The notes: generated by a model not told the origin, from the sequence alone. 64,000 nucleotides of DNA from Tetracentron sinense (GCA_015143295.1 CM026567.1:10620416-10684415), one strand, 5' to 3'. Shown: positions 10,069-21,522, numbered from the stretch's first letter. Numbers and translations: made by a program.

Positions 10069-10224
10069 ATGTCGGCAGGTAGCCGAGTCCCTCTCGACAT
10101 TTGTGATCCGGGTCCTTGGATAGAGGAGGACTATGACGAGGAGGAACCTTATGAGGATCTAGTAGTTGAGCCTCAGGCGGAGGCGAGAGACTTAGACCAT
10201 TGGCCCCACGGGGATGACTATTGA
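10069..10224 (+). CDS. Conserved LTR small ORF, family B type (51 aa)
   Basis: ATG follows the GCTGAG/CTCAGC stem-loop at 10039-10059 by ten bases. The peptide begins MSAGSRVPLDICDPGPW, continues IEEDYDEEEPYEDL and ends in DHWPHGDDY before TGA. It is strongly acidic with two tryptophans. The copy at 35022-35177 is intact with three residue differences (S5T, D23G, D50G); the copy at 63391-63546 corresponds to this one. The start MSAG and PGPW[VI]EE[ED]Y core are shared with families A and C. Function unknown. Confidence 0.55.
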   Translation: MSAGSRVPLDICDPGPWIEEDYDEEEPYEDLVVEPQAEARDLDHWPHGDDY

Positions 10225-10507
10225 GCGAGACAGCGTTGTATTTTGTCTTTTGTATTTTGTTAGGTGGGCCTGTCCACCTTAGACTTAGACGTGTTGTATT
10301 TATGTTAACTTGGAATACTACATTTTGGATCATTATAAAGAAAAGAAAATTTTAGTTTTCGCTTCCGCAAATTATGTTTAGCTTCCGCGCTCTGATTATC
10401 ATTGTTTAGTACCTTATTTATCTTGTTCACTACAGGATGGTTTGGCAGGTTTGTATAGCCCACCTAAAGTATCCCTAAACTCCTAGGGGGTATTTTGGGG
10501 CGTGACA

Positions 10508-10852
10508 TTAGGCTTTAGGTCTCTAGGGTCACTTAGAATCTTATACCACCGCTTGACAAGAGCATATGTTAGGAAACAAGTTAGGAAGGAAGTAAGTCGG
10601 GAGCGAGTCTGGTTCCAAGTGTAAGACTAAACTTTAGTCTTAGTCTAAAATGGTTGCTTTAACCAATTACGGGTCCTAGGTACGCTAGAACACTAAAGTA
10701 TAAGTATAATGTGATGAATACTCTGATCACTTGATGTGATGTGTATTAGTATTATACAACTAATACATATTGAATTATTGTGAAATGGCATTGAAATAAA
10801 TTGTGGTTTCAAGTGAGACTCATGTGGTGTTATTATTCTCAGGACTTTTGTC
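10508..10852 (+). other. Leader of element A between primer site and gag
   Basis: Starts with the right-hand TTAGG duplication of solo LTR B and runs to the gag start. No ORF above chance. It is AT-rich near 10720-10850. Its inverted counterpart is 62773-63105. Confidence 0.75.
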
Positions 10853-13800
10853 ATGAGGCGGGGCACACGGGGTCGTGGACCACATACCAGAGCTTCATCT
10901 TCTTCCAGAGATGAGGATGAGCAGCCGGACCTCTCCCAGGTCTTAGGCTCTATTGCTGAGACACTCGCCATCCTGGCGGCTCGGCAAACTATACCGGCAT
11001 CAGCGGCACCTACTCCACCGCCCGCAGCTCCAGTACATCGTACCGCTGGAGTTGAGGCATTCAGGAGATTGAGGCCTCCACCATTCCATAGGAGTGTGGA
11101 CCCTCTTGCTGCGGAGGCGTGGATCCTCCAGATGGAGAAGATTTTCACAGTCCTCTCACCCACAGAGGAGGAGAGAGTAGCATGGGCAGCTTTCATGCTA
11201 GAGGGCGAAGCCCACCATTGGTGGTTTTCCGCGTTGAGGACGCGAGATTTGACCATGTAGGGTCAACCTTGGACTTGGGATGAGTTCAAGGACGCTTTTT
11301 ACAAGAAGTATTTTCCGATTGGAGCACGGGAAAAGAAAGAGAGAGAATTCATCAACCTCGAGCAAGGTTTGATGTCGGTGGCACAATACGAGGCCAAGTT
11401 CTCGGAGCTATCACGCTTCGCGACTCACATGGTTGCCACCGAGGCAATGAAGGCAAGAAGGTTTGAGCAAGGGCTCAAAGATGTTATCATGGAGAAGGTT
11501 TCGGTTTTCAGACATGCTACCTACCCTGAGGTAGTAGACAAGGCCTTATTGGTCGAGGCCAATTCAGAGACAGTGTCCAAGAAGAGGGAGTTGGCGAGAG
11601 GCCAAGCTAGTAGTTCAGCACCTTCAGAGAGGCGGGCTCGTACCGGCCCTTATCAGTATACATGGCCAACACCACTGATGAGGCTGACTTATGCGCCTCC
11701 AGCTCCACGGCAGTATGTGCCTCAGGCACCGCGACCTCAGGCTCTTTCGGCCCCACGGCCTGTTGCACCTCAAACGATGAGGTATGCTCCACCTCCGGCC
11801 CCTCCGACCTATACACACGAGGTCTGCACTTCGTGCGGCCGAAGGCACCCGGTAGGAGATTGCCGAAGGGCATCGGGTGGATGCTTTCATTGTGGTCACC
11901 AGGGCCATATGATCAGGGATTGCCCCAGTCGGCATTTACCAGGCTAGTCTCAGGGGATCAGGCCCCCAGCACGCCCAGTAGGATCATATCAGGCGTCATC
12001 CCAGACTACCCGGCCTACACCTTTGCCTCGCCAGGCGAACCAGGGGTGAGTTTTTGCCTTAACAGAGGGTGATGCACTTGCATCTGACGATGTAGTGCAA
12101 GGAACCCTATTAGTCAATGAGTATTTGACTCGAGTGTTGATTGATACCGGGTCTACTCATTCATTTGTCTCGCCGAGTTTTTTAGAAGGATTTTCTGTAG
12201 AGCCAAGTCAGCTAGAACCGGAGTTAGCCATTTCGACTCCTCTCGGCAAAACAGTATTGGCAAATAAAGTGTATAGAAATAGTGTGGTCCAAGTTGGAAG
12301 CCACGAGTTGGCGGTTGATCTCATCGTCCTGGGATTCCAAGACTTTGATGTTATATTGGGAATGGATTGGTTAGCAGCACATCATAGGCATGTAGCTTGC
12401 TTTGAGAAGATGGTACTCTTCAAGCCGGTAGAAGGAAAACCATTTCACTTTCGGGGGTTAAAAAGTAGAGATATCGCTCGTTTTGCGGCATTGAGCTTAG
12501 CGAACCTCGAGGCAAAGGACTCTTTGACTATTCCGGTCGTGAGTAAATTCCTGGATGTATTTCCAGAGGAGTTGCCAGGATTACCTCCAGACAGGGAGAT
12601 TGAGTTTGTGATTGAGCTTACACCAGGCACAGCTCCCATCTCTCGGGCTCCGTATAGAATGGCCCCGGTAGAACTCAAGGAGTTGAAGACTCAGTTGGAG
12701 GAATTGCAAGGCCTTGGTTTCATTCGACCAAGTGTCTCACCGTGGGGTGCCCCGGTGTTGTTTGTTAAGAAGAAAGATGGTTCGATGCGGATGTGCGTCG
12801 ATTACCGGCAATTGAACAAGATCACTATAAAGAATAGGTATCCATTGCCTAGAATTGATGATTTGTTCGATCAGTTGAAGGGAGCGAGATTTTTCTCAAA
12901 GATAGACCTTCGATCGGGTTATCACCAGTTGAAGATTAAGGTGGAAGATGTTCCCAAAACTGCTTTCAGGACTCGGTATGGACACTACGAGTTCTTGGTG
13001 ATGCCTTTTGGACTCACGAACGCGCCGGCAGCCTTTATGGATTTGATGAACCGGGTGTTCCGGCCATATCTTGATAGGTGCGTGATTGTATTTGTTGATG
13101 ACATTTCGGTCTATTCCCAGACACGGGAAGATCACACACGCGACCTACGCCTTGCTTTGGAAATGCTAAGAGAGCACAAGCTATACGCCAAACTTAGCAA
13201 GTGTGAGTTTTGGTTGGAAGAGGTGGCATTCCTAGGCCACGTTGTTTCTGCAGAAGGTATCTCAGTAGATCCAAAGAAGATCGAAGCAGTTATGAGTTGG
13301 GCAAGGCCCAAGAGTGTTACCGAGATACGCAGCTTTCTTGGGTTGGCAGGCTACTACAGGAGATTCGTAGAGGGTTTCTCTAGCCTTGCAGCACCGCTCA
13401 CTTACCTGACAAGGAAGAACGCCAAGTTTGTATGGAGTGATAAGTGCGAGATCAATTTCACGGAATTGAAGAAGAGGCTTACTACAGCCCCTGTTCTTAC
13501 TGTGCCATCTGGACCTTATGGGTATGAGGTGTATAGTGATGCCTCACACGTTGGACTTGGGTGTGTACTCATGCAGCACAAGAAAATCATTGCCTATGCA
13601 TCAAGGCAATTGAAGGAGCATGAGAAGAATTATCCCACGCACGACTTGGAGCTTGCGGCGGTCGTGTTTGCACTTAAGATTTGGCGTCATTACCTTTATG
13701 GGGTGGAGTTCTATGTGTTTACCGATCACAAGAGTCTCAAGTATCTCTTTTCCCAAAAGGAGCTGAATCTAAGGCAACGACGTTGGATGGAATTTTTGAA

Positions 13801-14280
13801 AGACTATGATTGTACCATTCAACACCACCCGGGTAAAGCAAATGTAGTGGCTGATGCTTTGAGTAGAAGACCTCCGGGGTTATTAGCATGCATGTTAGTG
13901 CGGGAATGGAAGCTACTTGAAGACTTGGAAAATCTGGACATTAGTGTGAATGACTCTGTCCGTAGTCCTATCTTGGCAAATGTCACGGTTCGGCCATACA
14001 TTATAGAATTGATCCAAGAATACCAAGCCACGGATGCTGAATTGTTGGCTTATCGGGACAAGGAAGTTGCTAAGGGTAGTGAGGACTTCTCTCTCACTAG
14101 CCAAGGTGCTATCACATTCAAAGGAAGGCTGTGTGTCCCAGCCAATGCAGATCTTCGGAGGGAGATTATGGATGAAGCCCACCGGTCAAAGTACACTGTG
14201 CATCCAGGGGGTACGAAGATGTACCGGAACCTCAAGAGTCACTTTTGGTGGCGGAATATGAAGAGGGAGGTTGCGGAATA
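10853..14280 (+). pseudogene. gag-pol of Tekay-type element A, plus copy (broken)
   Basis: One reading frame encodes gag (MRRGTRGRGPHTRAS), a CCHC knuckle ([14 protein letters not shown], near 11880), protease ([13 protein letters not shown]), reverse transcriptase with FVDD near 13090 in place of the usual YVDD, RNase H ([10 protein letters not shown]) and the start of integrase ([13 protein letters not shown]). Three in-frame stops break it: TAG at 11258-11260 (also in the minus copy, hence older), TAG at 11945-11947 (CAG in the minus copy) and TGA at 12047-12049 (CGA there). Integrase ends at 14280, where a solo LTR splits its zinc-binding domain; an open frame running on into the LTR is artificial. 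Most differences from the minus copy are transitions. Confidence 0.93.
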
Positions 14281-15574
14281 TGTAGAGCCCCGGACCTTTT
14301 CACATTTATGCATGACCCTTCGTAGCCATTTTTCCTTTAAAGTAATGCAATTAATAAATAAGGAAGAAATTGGAAATTCCGAAACGTCAGAAATGTGCGT
14401 TTTCGAAAGACGAACCCACGCAAGTTGAATCGTCGAAATCCGACGAGCGAGTCAAAAGATATGGTCAAAACAGTCCAGACATACAGAGAACCGATCGCTC
14501 GGTCCAGTCAGCGATCGATCGGTCCATAACCGATCGATCGGTAGCTATCGCGCGGTCAGAAAGTTTGTATGGGGAAATTTTCCAGAGAGTGAGTTTTTGA
14601 CGGCTCGATCGGTCATAAACACCGATCGCTCGGTAGGCAACCGATCGATCGGTCATAACCACCGATCGCTCGGTCCTTGCGTTTTACAGAATTTTCACTA
14701 AGGGCATTTTCGGCATTCGGGTGTTATACCCTTTCTCATATAGGATTACCCCGAGCCTTTAGGGCTCATTCTCAACCCTTAGAAGATTTGGAGATTAGAG
14801 AGAAAGGAGAAGGTTTTCCAAAACCTAGGTTTCCATTTGGAGAGAAATCAAAGGGTTTTGAGACCCTAGATCATCCTCAAGTACGTTTTCCTTCAAGATC
14901 TCGGCTCAGCTCGTGTGGAGCTCGTGTTCCAAGCTAGGGCAGCAACTCACGGTCGTTTGGAAAGGGGATTCTTCCCTCACTGATCAAGGTCGGTACTTTT
15001 TACTACCCTCCTCGTTATAGCCTATCTCATTTCCTTATTCTTCTGTTTTCCTTCATATAATCATATATCTATATTATGAGAATGGGTGGTATGTATGGTA
15101 CATGGAGATGGAATGTTGGCGAATTGATGCCGTGTGGATGATGTAACACTGAATGGGGAAGGGCATTGTACTCATAATAGGGAAACTACCGTGTATGTGA
15201 GTATAAAACCCCCTGAAAAGCATGTTGTAGGGTTTAATAAATACTGAATGTCCCTGTTTAGCTGACATGGACCAAGGTAATAAAATGAATATAATTAAGA
15301 AAAATGCATGTTTAGGTTTTTGAAATGCTAGGGTTTCTGGAGTGTGATTGGTCGCTTTCCCTTAAATGATATAAATATTAATTGCCCACATCATTGATTT
15401 TATGTGTTATGAATTACTCCAATTGCCATATTTAATTCCAAATGCAGTATCCACGACCTCACAGCACGCATCATTACATGATTTACCGCGTTTTCAAGAA
15501 TGGATTTCGAGGTGGGGGCCCTATCGTACGATATGGGTTACCTTCGCTTTTTGGCAAGGACAAACATCATGCAT
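14281..15574 (+). repeat. Solo LTR A in integrase (left part; cut by gap)
   Basis: TGTAGAGCCCCGGACC starts directly after GAATA (14276-14280), the same site and target bases as the complete solo LTR at 57044-59344 on the other strand. Compared with that copy this one has several one-base losses in runs after about 14940, and it stops at the gap where the GAAGGG hairpin array should start. Confidence 0.9.
14491..14674 (+). promoter_or_regulatory. CGATCG palindrome cluster in solo LTR A (+)
   Basis: Seven boxes in order, nearly all intact, flanking the TATGGGGAAATTTTCC core. Counterpart of 58951-59134. Confidence 0.7.
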
Positions 15575-15674
15575 NNNNNNNNNNNNNNNNNNNNNNNNNN
15601 NNNNNNNNNNNNNNNNNNNNNNNNNNNNNNNNNNNNNNNNNNNNNNNNNNNNNNNNNNNNNNNNNNNNNNNNNN
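15575..15674. other. Assembly gap of exactly 100 N
   Basis: Round-number gap. The left side is LTR A on the plus strand, cut at its hairpin array. The right side is LTR B on the minus strand, inside its array. The two are not natural neighbours in any other copy in this window, so the join and the real distance are unknown. Confidence 0.98.
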
Positions 15675-17398
15675 GCCCAGCCCACGCCCGCAGGCCAGGG
15701 GTTAGCCAATCAGCACATCCCTGGGCTACCAACCCCCTTGACAGTTACCAATACCTTTCTTATGAAGTCCAGGGGTTAGCCATCCCGCTCCCATCCCTGG
15801 GTACCCAACCCCCTTAACTAGCTACAATACCTTTCTTATAGAGCCAGGTGCGTTGACGCACTCCGCCACATCCCTGGTGCTACCAACCTCCCCTTGGACC
15901 GAGATACCTTACCCTTCTTATTGAGCCAGAGCGTTAGACAACCCTTAACCGGGGCTACCCAACCTCTCTTGACAATATCATTTCCTTTCTTATGAGCCAG
16001 AGGTTAGCACCCTTAACCGGGGCTACAACCTCCTTGACAGTGCAACATTTCCGAGTCCTTTCTTATGAGCCAGGGGTTAGCACCCGCACATCCCTGGGCT
16101 ACCAACCCCCCTTGACAATACAATACGTTTCTTATGAGCCAGAGGTAGCACCCGCATAATCCTGGGCTACAACCTCCTTGACAATATCCTCCATCTACAT
16201 ATGTGCTCGGCATAGCAATCGTGAAATTATGATGACATATAGCATTTTAACAATTCCCAACTCACATGAGAATTTAAGAAGCGAAATAAACACATGCATA
16301 CAACTTACCAAATGGGGAACATTTATGTGACTCATGCTTTCAAATCTTAGTTTATTCATGCATTCTATCAAACATGTGGTATTCAACCTTTTTACCTTTA
16401 GTTATTTCATATTTTCTCATTCGAACATTTCATCAAACACTGGGGTGTATTCATTATGCGTAATATGCCCTTCCACCATTTTTCCCATCATTCAACACAT
16501 CACAACATGGCATCCAATCGCCTCCACTCCTCATCCATTCATACATTCCACCATTTGTTTGTATTATCTTGTTTATGTTTTAGGGATTTAGCATATACCA
16601 ACACAAGGGAGCAATGGGGAAGATCCAACACATTTTCTTAGAAAAAAATCCTAGGTTATTACCAAAGTAACTAGGAAGAGTGTACTAACCTTGGAAAGGG
16701 AAAGGAAATCCTTGAGGATGATGTAGAAACGCTGCCCTAGCTTGGACGAGGTACTCCACACGAGCTTGAGGTTGGATTTGGAGAATCCAAGCCTTTAGAA
16801 CGGTTCTAGGGTTCTAAAACCCTTGATTCTCTCAAGTGGAAAACCCTAGATGTAAATCCCCCTTCTCTTCTCTTCTTCTCTCTCAAAACCTTCTAAGTGA
16901 GGTGAATGAGGGCTCAAAGGGTCGAGCAAACCCTTATGGGTAAGGGTTTAACACCCAAAAGACGAAAACGCCCTTACTGAAATTTCTGCAAAAACGCGAA
17001 GACCGAGCGATCGGTGGTTATGACCGATCGATCGGTTGCCTACCGAGCGATCGGTGTTATTGACCGATCGATCGGTCAAAAACTCACTCTCTGGAAAATT
17101 TCCCCATACAAAATTTCTGACCGTGCGATAGCTACCGATCGATCGGTTATGGACCGATCGATCGCTGACTGGACCGAGCGATCGGTGCTCTGTATGTCTG
17201 GACTGTTTTGACCATATCTTTTGACTCGCTCGTCGGATTTCGACGATTCAACTTGCGTTGGATCCGTCTTTCGAAAACAAACATTTCTGACGTTTCGAAA
17301 TTTCCGATTTCTCCCTTATTTATTAATTAGACTACAAAAACGGCCAATTAGCTACGAAGGTGCTATTCATTAAGGATGAAAAAGTCCGGGGTGCTACA
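15675..17398 (-). repeat. Partial LTR B (minus strand)
   Basis: Reverse complement of LTR B from inside its hairpin array (15675-16186) to its start TGTAGCACCCCGGAC, ending at 17398. It is inserted in LTR C; the bases after it are ATGCT. The right half is very close to the copy at 33056-35462. The part nearest the gap has many small insertions and losses compared with other arrays. The portion with the small ORF is absent. Confidence 0.88.
17003..17186 (-). promoter_or_regulatory. CGATCG palindrome cluster in partial LTR B
   Basis: Seven boxes, CCGAGCGATCGGT or CCGATCGATCGGT, on both sides of GGAAAATTTCCCC. Same arrangement as 33269-33452 in the opposite orientation. Confidence 0.7.
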
Positions 17399-17967
17399 AT
17401 GCTTGTATTGTGTCATGCCCTATATTGTTTCTTTGTGATGTTTCTATTACTGCTTGTATGATATCACTATTGTGTGTTTTATTATTGTTATGGTCTGCTA
17501 GTAGCTTGTACTCGCTGAGTATTCCATGCTCAGCCGTACTTTCATGTCGGCAGGTACTGAGGGAGCCCTCGACCCGGAGCCTTGGGTCGAGGAAGAGTAT
17601 ATAGAGGAGAGAGAGCCGGCTATTCCATTACAGTCTCAGGAGGACCGAGACCTCGATGCGTGGCCATACCTCGACTACTGTTGAGGGGAGAGTATGAGAG
17701 GGTCTTGTGTATTTTGATGTTTTGATAGGTGGGTCTGTCCACCTTAGACTTAGACATGTCTTGTATTTATGTTAACTTGGAATACTATTTTGGATCATTA
17801 GAAGAAATGAAAATTTGTTTACGCTTCCGCATATATGATAGCTTCCGCGCTCTGATTATCGTTGTTAGTATTGTATTTTATCTTGTGCATTACAGGATGG
17901 TTTGATAGGTACGCAGTGTGACACCTCAAATATCCCTAAACTCCTAGGGGTATTTCGGGGCGTTACA
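17399..17967 (+). repeat. LTR C, 3' part
   Basis: Matches the end of the LTR at 35927-36977 and ends GGGGCGTTACA. It contains the stem-loop (17514-17534) and small ORF (17544-17684). It abuts SIRE-type gag at 17968, flank GCAGT. Its left part lies beyond the LTR B insertion and the gap. Confidence 0.85.
17544..17684 (+). CDS. Conserved LTR small ORF, family C type (46 aa)
   Basis: ATG lies nine to ten bases after GCTGAG-N9-CTCAGC. The peptide starts MSAGTEGALDPEPW, continues VEEEYIEEREPAIP and ends RDLDAWPYLDYC before TGA. Its tail (RDLD-x-WP) aligns with family B (RDLDHWP), and its start (MSAG-x-EGA) with family A, so it links the two. Codons differ silently among the families. The copy at 36547-36687 has one in-frame TAA. 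Function unknown. Confidence 0.55.
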   Translation: MSAGTEGALDPEPWVEEEYIEEREPAIPLQSQEDRDLDAWPYLDYC

Positions 17968-20768
17968 GCAGTAGAAGGCTTTCCTAGTTTGGGAACACCT
18001 CTCACAAGCTCTTGCTTAGAGATTTTACATAGGTCTTTGAAGTTCATGTGACCTAGTCTTCGGTGCCACAAATCAACCTCCTCAATTCTAGTCTTATAAC
18101 AGACATTTGAGGGAATAGGACTGGGAGTTAAGCCGTAGCAATTGTCAGTGGTTCTCAATCCTTCTAGAACACACTTACCTTTACCATTAATGACTAAGCA
18201 TTTATTTTGGGTAAAGTGCACAGCATGATTATCATCACATAGTTGACTTATGCTAATTAAATTAGCTTTCAGTCCTTCAATAAACAAGGCATCTTTCAAT
18301 TTAGGTATGCCTGGTGAATCGATGATACCCTTTCCTTTGACTAAAGACTTGCTTCCATCACCAAAAGTAACAGTCCCATCAGGACAGTCCTCAAATTGAA
18401 TAAATAAGGACTTGTTACCTGTCATATGCCGAGAACACCCACTGTCGAAGTACCACATTTCTGTGTTTTGGGCTTTCAAGGTAGTATGAATGACAAAGCA
18501 CTTAAGGTCTTCCTTTCTTACATACACAGTCTTTAAACTTTGTTTAGATCTTTGATCATTAATCTGTGTAGTAGAGACCTTTTTCCTTTTTGTCCTCCTT
18601 GACCTTTTTCTGTTTTGTATAGTTCTAGTTTTTTGATAAGTCAAATTATTTCCTCTTAAATAATCATTTGGAATAAATTGACCAGTTCTTGTCCTAGAGA
18701 TTTGAGCAATTCTATTAACATCATCGCTCAACATTCTAGACTTTTCAGCTAGAACCTGAATCTGCCTTTGAAGAGTCCCTTGATTTTGATTTTGGTTCCA
18801 TGAACCATTTCGGGGAGCTCTCCTAAATGCATTACAATTAGGTTGAATGTGACCTCTCACACCACAAAAGTGACATGTGGGTATGAATCTTGGTAGAGGA
18901 GGAAGATTTCTTCTAACTGGAATTTGATTCCTTAAAGCATTCACTCTAGGAGCTGTATTTCTAGGCTTTACAAAATTTGTATAAGCCTTAGTACTTGATG
19001 TAGAAGGTAAATTTTCTTTAGGTTCAGAATGTATTGGCTCAAACACTGCACTACCCATTGTTCCAACAGCTAAAGGACCAGTTGGTGTGTCAACATGTCC
19101 TATCCCAGATCTACTAGAATTTGATCCATACTTTCTAACTAATTCATCTAGGCAGCTGGTGTTACCAAACATTCTTACTTCTTTTTCAAGAGTATAGACC
19201 TTCTGAATCAAGTCAGTCTTGTCTTTAAGGGTAATTTGGTGTTCTTTTTCAAGAAATTTCACCTTATCAACAAGAGAGACTTTAAAAGTTTCCAGCTCCA
19301 TTTGCAGAGTTCTTAACTCTTCAATTTCTTTCATGGAAGTGTCTCTTTCAACTTCTAATTTTCTGACCACATTAGTCAATGAGACATTCTCTTCCAAAAG
19401 ACATTGAACTTTTATAACAAATGCTTCTTTTTCATTTTCCAACTGACTAACTAGTGCACTCTTCTCTTCTGCTACTAGTTTACAGATATCTCTTTCATTT
19501 TGAATGAGTTTGAGTTTTTTGCTCAAAGAGATTTTTGTTTTAGTCAGTTTCAAAATTTCAGCATACAACTTATCATAAGTTGTTTTCAAATCTTCATCAC
19601 TTTCAGAGTCAGTTTGACTCTTCTGTAAGTCATCACTAGACTCAGTATGAATACTCTCATCACTTCTATCCTTTTCATCAACCGCAGAGGTAGTCTCAAG
19701 AATCCCAGAAAGGGAAACAGTGAAAGCCGTATGATTTCCAGTATCTTCACTTGAAGAGGAACTGTCCAATTCTTCATTCTCGGAATCACTGTCATCCCAG
19801 CAGGCATTCATCACCTTGCCCTTACTCTTCTTCTTGTTAGGACAATTAGGTGAAATATGACCGAAGCCATGACATTCATAACATTGAACACCTTGGGATT
19901 TCTTGTCGCCACTCTTGGAATTTTTCTTGTTTTCCCAGGGCTTAGACTTTGACTTCTCAAAAGATTTTCCTCCCTGTTTGGGATTAAATCTCTTTTTCAT
20001 TCTAAAAAATTTTCGAAATTTTTTAACGAAAAGAGCCATTTCTTCCTCATTCATTTCTCCATCACTGTCATCCTCATCCAAAGTTTCCTTGATGGTTTTC
20101 AAGGCTAAAGATTTATTCTTCTTGGATGGACGTAGATTGAGTTCATAGGTTTGGAGTGATCCAACCAATTCCTCAATCTTCAGAGAGTCAACATTTTTAC
20201 TCTCTTCGATTGCAGTGACTTTGGGTTGAAATCTCTCTGGGAGAGATCTAAGAACTTTTCTAACTATTTTGGACTCAGATATTTTCTCACCTAAATTGAA
20301 ACTAGCATTGACAATGTCACTAAGTTTTGCATAGAATTCATCAAAAGTGTCATTGTCTTCCATGTTTAAATGTTCAAATTTGGTGGTTAACATTTGGAGT
20401 TTTGAGATTTTAACAGTGGTAGTACCCTCATGGGTAATTTCAAGAATGTCCCAAGCCTCCTTTGCTGTTTCACATGAAGAAATTCGTCTGAATTCCTCAG
20501 CAGTGACTGCAGTAAAGATAGCATTGAGACCTTTAGTGTTCCATCCACTTGAATCAAGCTCTTCTCTGGTCCATTCATCAGAATATTTGACGACAGTCAA
20601 ATCACCTACAGTTTTTACGGGCGTAGTCCACCCATTCTGTATAGACATCCAAATTCTCTCGTCAAGAGATTTGAGAAAGGCTCTCATTCTAGCTTTCCAG
20701 TATGCATAATTATTTCCATCAAAAAGTGGGGGACGAGTGACGGATCCTCCTTCTCTTAGAGTACTCAT
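17968..20768 (-). pseudogene. SIRE-type Ty1 gag-protease region, 3' truncated
   Basis: The minus-strand frame is open from ATG at 20768 to the LTR C junction. It starts MSTLREGGSVTRPPLFDGNNY, a SIRE-like gag. In order: the gag domain with WDILEITHEGTT, a CCHC knuckle CYECHGFGHISPNC (about 19870), an acidic linker, a long heptad-like coiled coil (19500-19200), a second knuckle CHFCGVRGHIQPNC (about 18860), a protease-like WYFDSGCSRHMTGN and a pre-integrase LWHRRLGHMNF. Integrase, RT, RNase H and 3' LTR are cut away by LTR C. The residues an open frame adds past 17968 come from LTR C. No internal stop is seen, so this part looks young. Confidence 0.9.
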
Positions 20769-20821
20769 GATCACGGATAATACAGGATCACACTTAAGGG
20801 ATTAGCCTTATCAGTGAACAA

Positions 20822-20833
20822 GCTCTGATACCA
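20822..20833 (-). promoter_or_regulatory. Primer binding site of SIRE-type element 1
   Basis: On the minus strand the site reads TGGTATCAGAGC, complementary to tRNA-iMet, two bases after the LTR end TTTCA. The gag ATG follows about 54 bases on. Confidence 0.88.
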
Positions 20834-21514
20834 ATTGAAATTTATCCAGATCAATGATCTCTAAGACCTAGAGGGGGGGTGAATAGGTCTATCTAATAAT
20901 TTCTATCCAATTTTAATTTTTCAATTAATATGTTTAGAAATCAATGAATAATTCAATCAGACAATCCACACAAATCAAACACAGAAGATTTTTACGTGGA
21001 AAACCCTAACGGGAAAAAAACCACGGGACCTTGTCCAGCAATAAACTTCACTATGAAAAGATATCAAGTACAAGACAAGACCTTACCAAAACAGAAACGA
21101 CGTTCCTAGGTATTGACTCTTACTCTTGATTTCCACGAACCAGCAGGTTCGATCTCCGCCTTAGCAGCTTCGGTTCCACACCGACCAAATCTTTTCAAGC
21201 AACTTCAAATCCACGATCACACACGATCGATCTCCTTCCACGAAGGCTCCGGATCAAACACCGGACACACACACAAGGTGTAGGGTTGTGAATCAATTTA
21301 GTAAATTTCAAACCCTAGAGGGATCTCATACAGATCTGAGATCACACAATGCAAGATCAAAGGTTTAGATCTCTACTTGCATTCTCTAGGATCTAAGAAA
21401 GAGGAGGGATCAACAAAGATCTAATAAAAGCAATAAGAAAAACCCTAGAAGAGTTTCTCAGACCTCTACTCTTTCAAAAATATCAAAGACACGAATTAGG
21501 TCTCTCAAAAGTTG

Positions 21515-21522
21515 TTTATATA
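21515..21522 (-). promoter_or_regulatory. TATA box of SIRE-type LTR 1
   Basis: TATATAAA on the minus strand, about 48 bp downstream of the nearest CCGATCGATCGGT box. Fits a pol II core promoter; start site not determined. Confidence 0.6.

Larger units (their letters stand above)
8161..10507 (+). repeat. Solo LTR B (2347 bp) with TTAGG target duplication
   Basis: Begins TGTAGCATCCCGGAC and ends GGGGCGTGACA. TTAGG is present on both sides (8156-8160 and 10508-10512), so this is one LTR left after recombination between two. It sits a few bases after the primer site of element A. Inside are a palindrome cluster (8374-8542), a seven-unit hairpin array (9376-9851), a stem-loop at 10039-10059 and a small ORF (10069-10224). 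The same insertion is present in the minus copy from 63106. Confidence 0.93.
5897..15574 (+). mobile_element. Tekay-type Ty3 retrotransposon A, plus-strand copy (broken at gap)
   Basis: The order is 5' LTR (5897-8139), tRNA-Met primer site (8144), a nested solo LTR of family B (8161-10507), leader, gag-pol (10853-14280) and a nested solo LTR of family A from 14281. Integrase core, chromodomain end and 3' LTR are missing because the assembly gap begins inside the second solo LTR. The same arrangement with the same target duplications occurs on the minus strand at 40472-64000, so the two are products of one duplication. The Tekay (Del) assignment rests on the pol motifs and on the integrase C-terminus seen in the minus copy. 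Confidence 0.85.

Noticed and set aside
10693..11256. 187-aa minus-strand frame (and its twin at 62369-62932)
   Set aside because: Antisense of gag of element A; the sense frame has gag motifs and knuckle.
11607..12072. Other frames of about 90-140 codons over gag (and twins near 61664-62018)
   Set aside because: Shadows of the proline-rich gag segment in other frames and strands.
14281..14428. Pol frame continuing into [11 protein letters not shown]...
   Set aside because: These codons are the start of the inserted solo LTR, identified by GAATA and TGTAGAGCC; not integrase.
15402..15817. Several frames crossing the gap
   Set aside because: They consist of undetermined residues from the 100-N gap.
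17865..17967. Extra C-terminal residues on SIRE-type gag
   Set aside because: The frame runs on by chance into LTR C after the junction at 17968.
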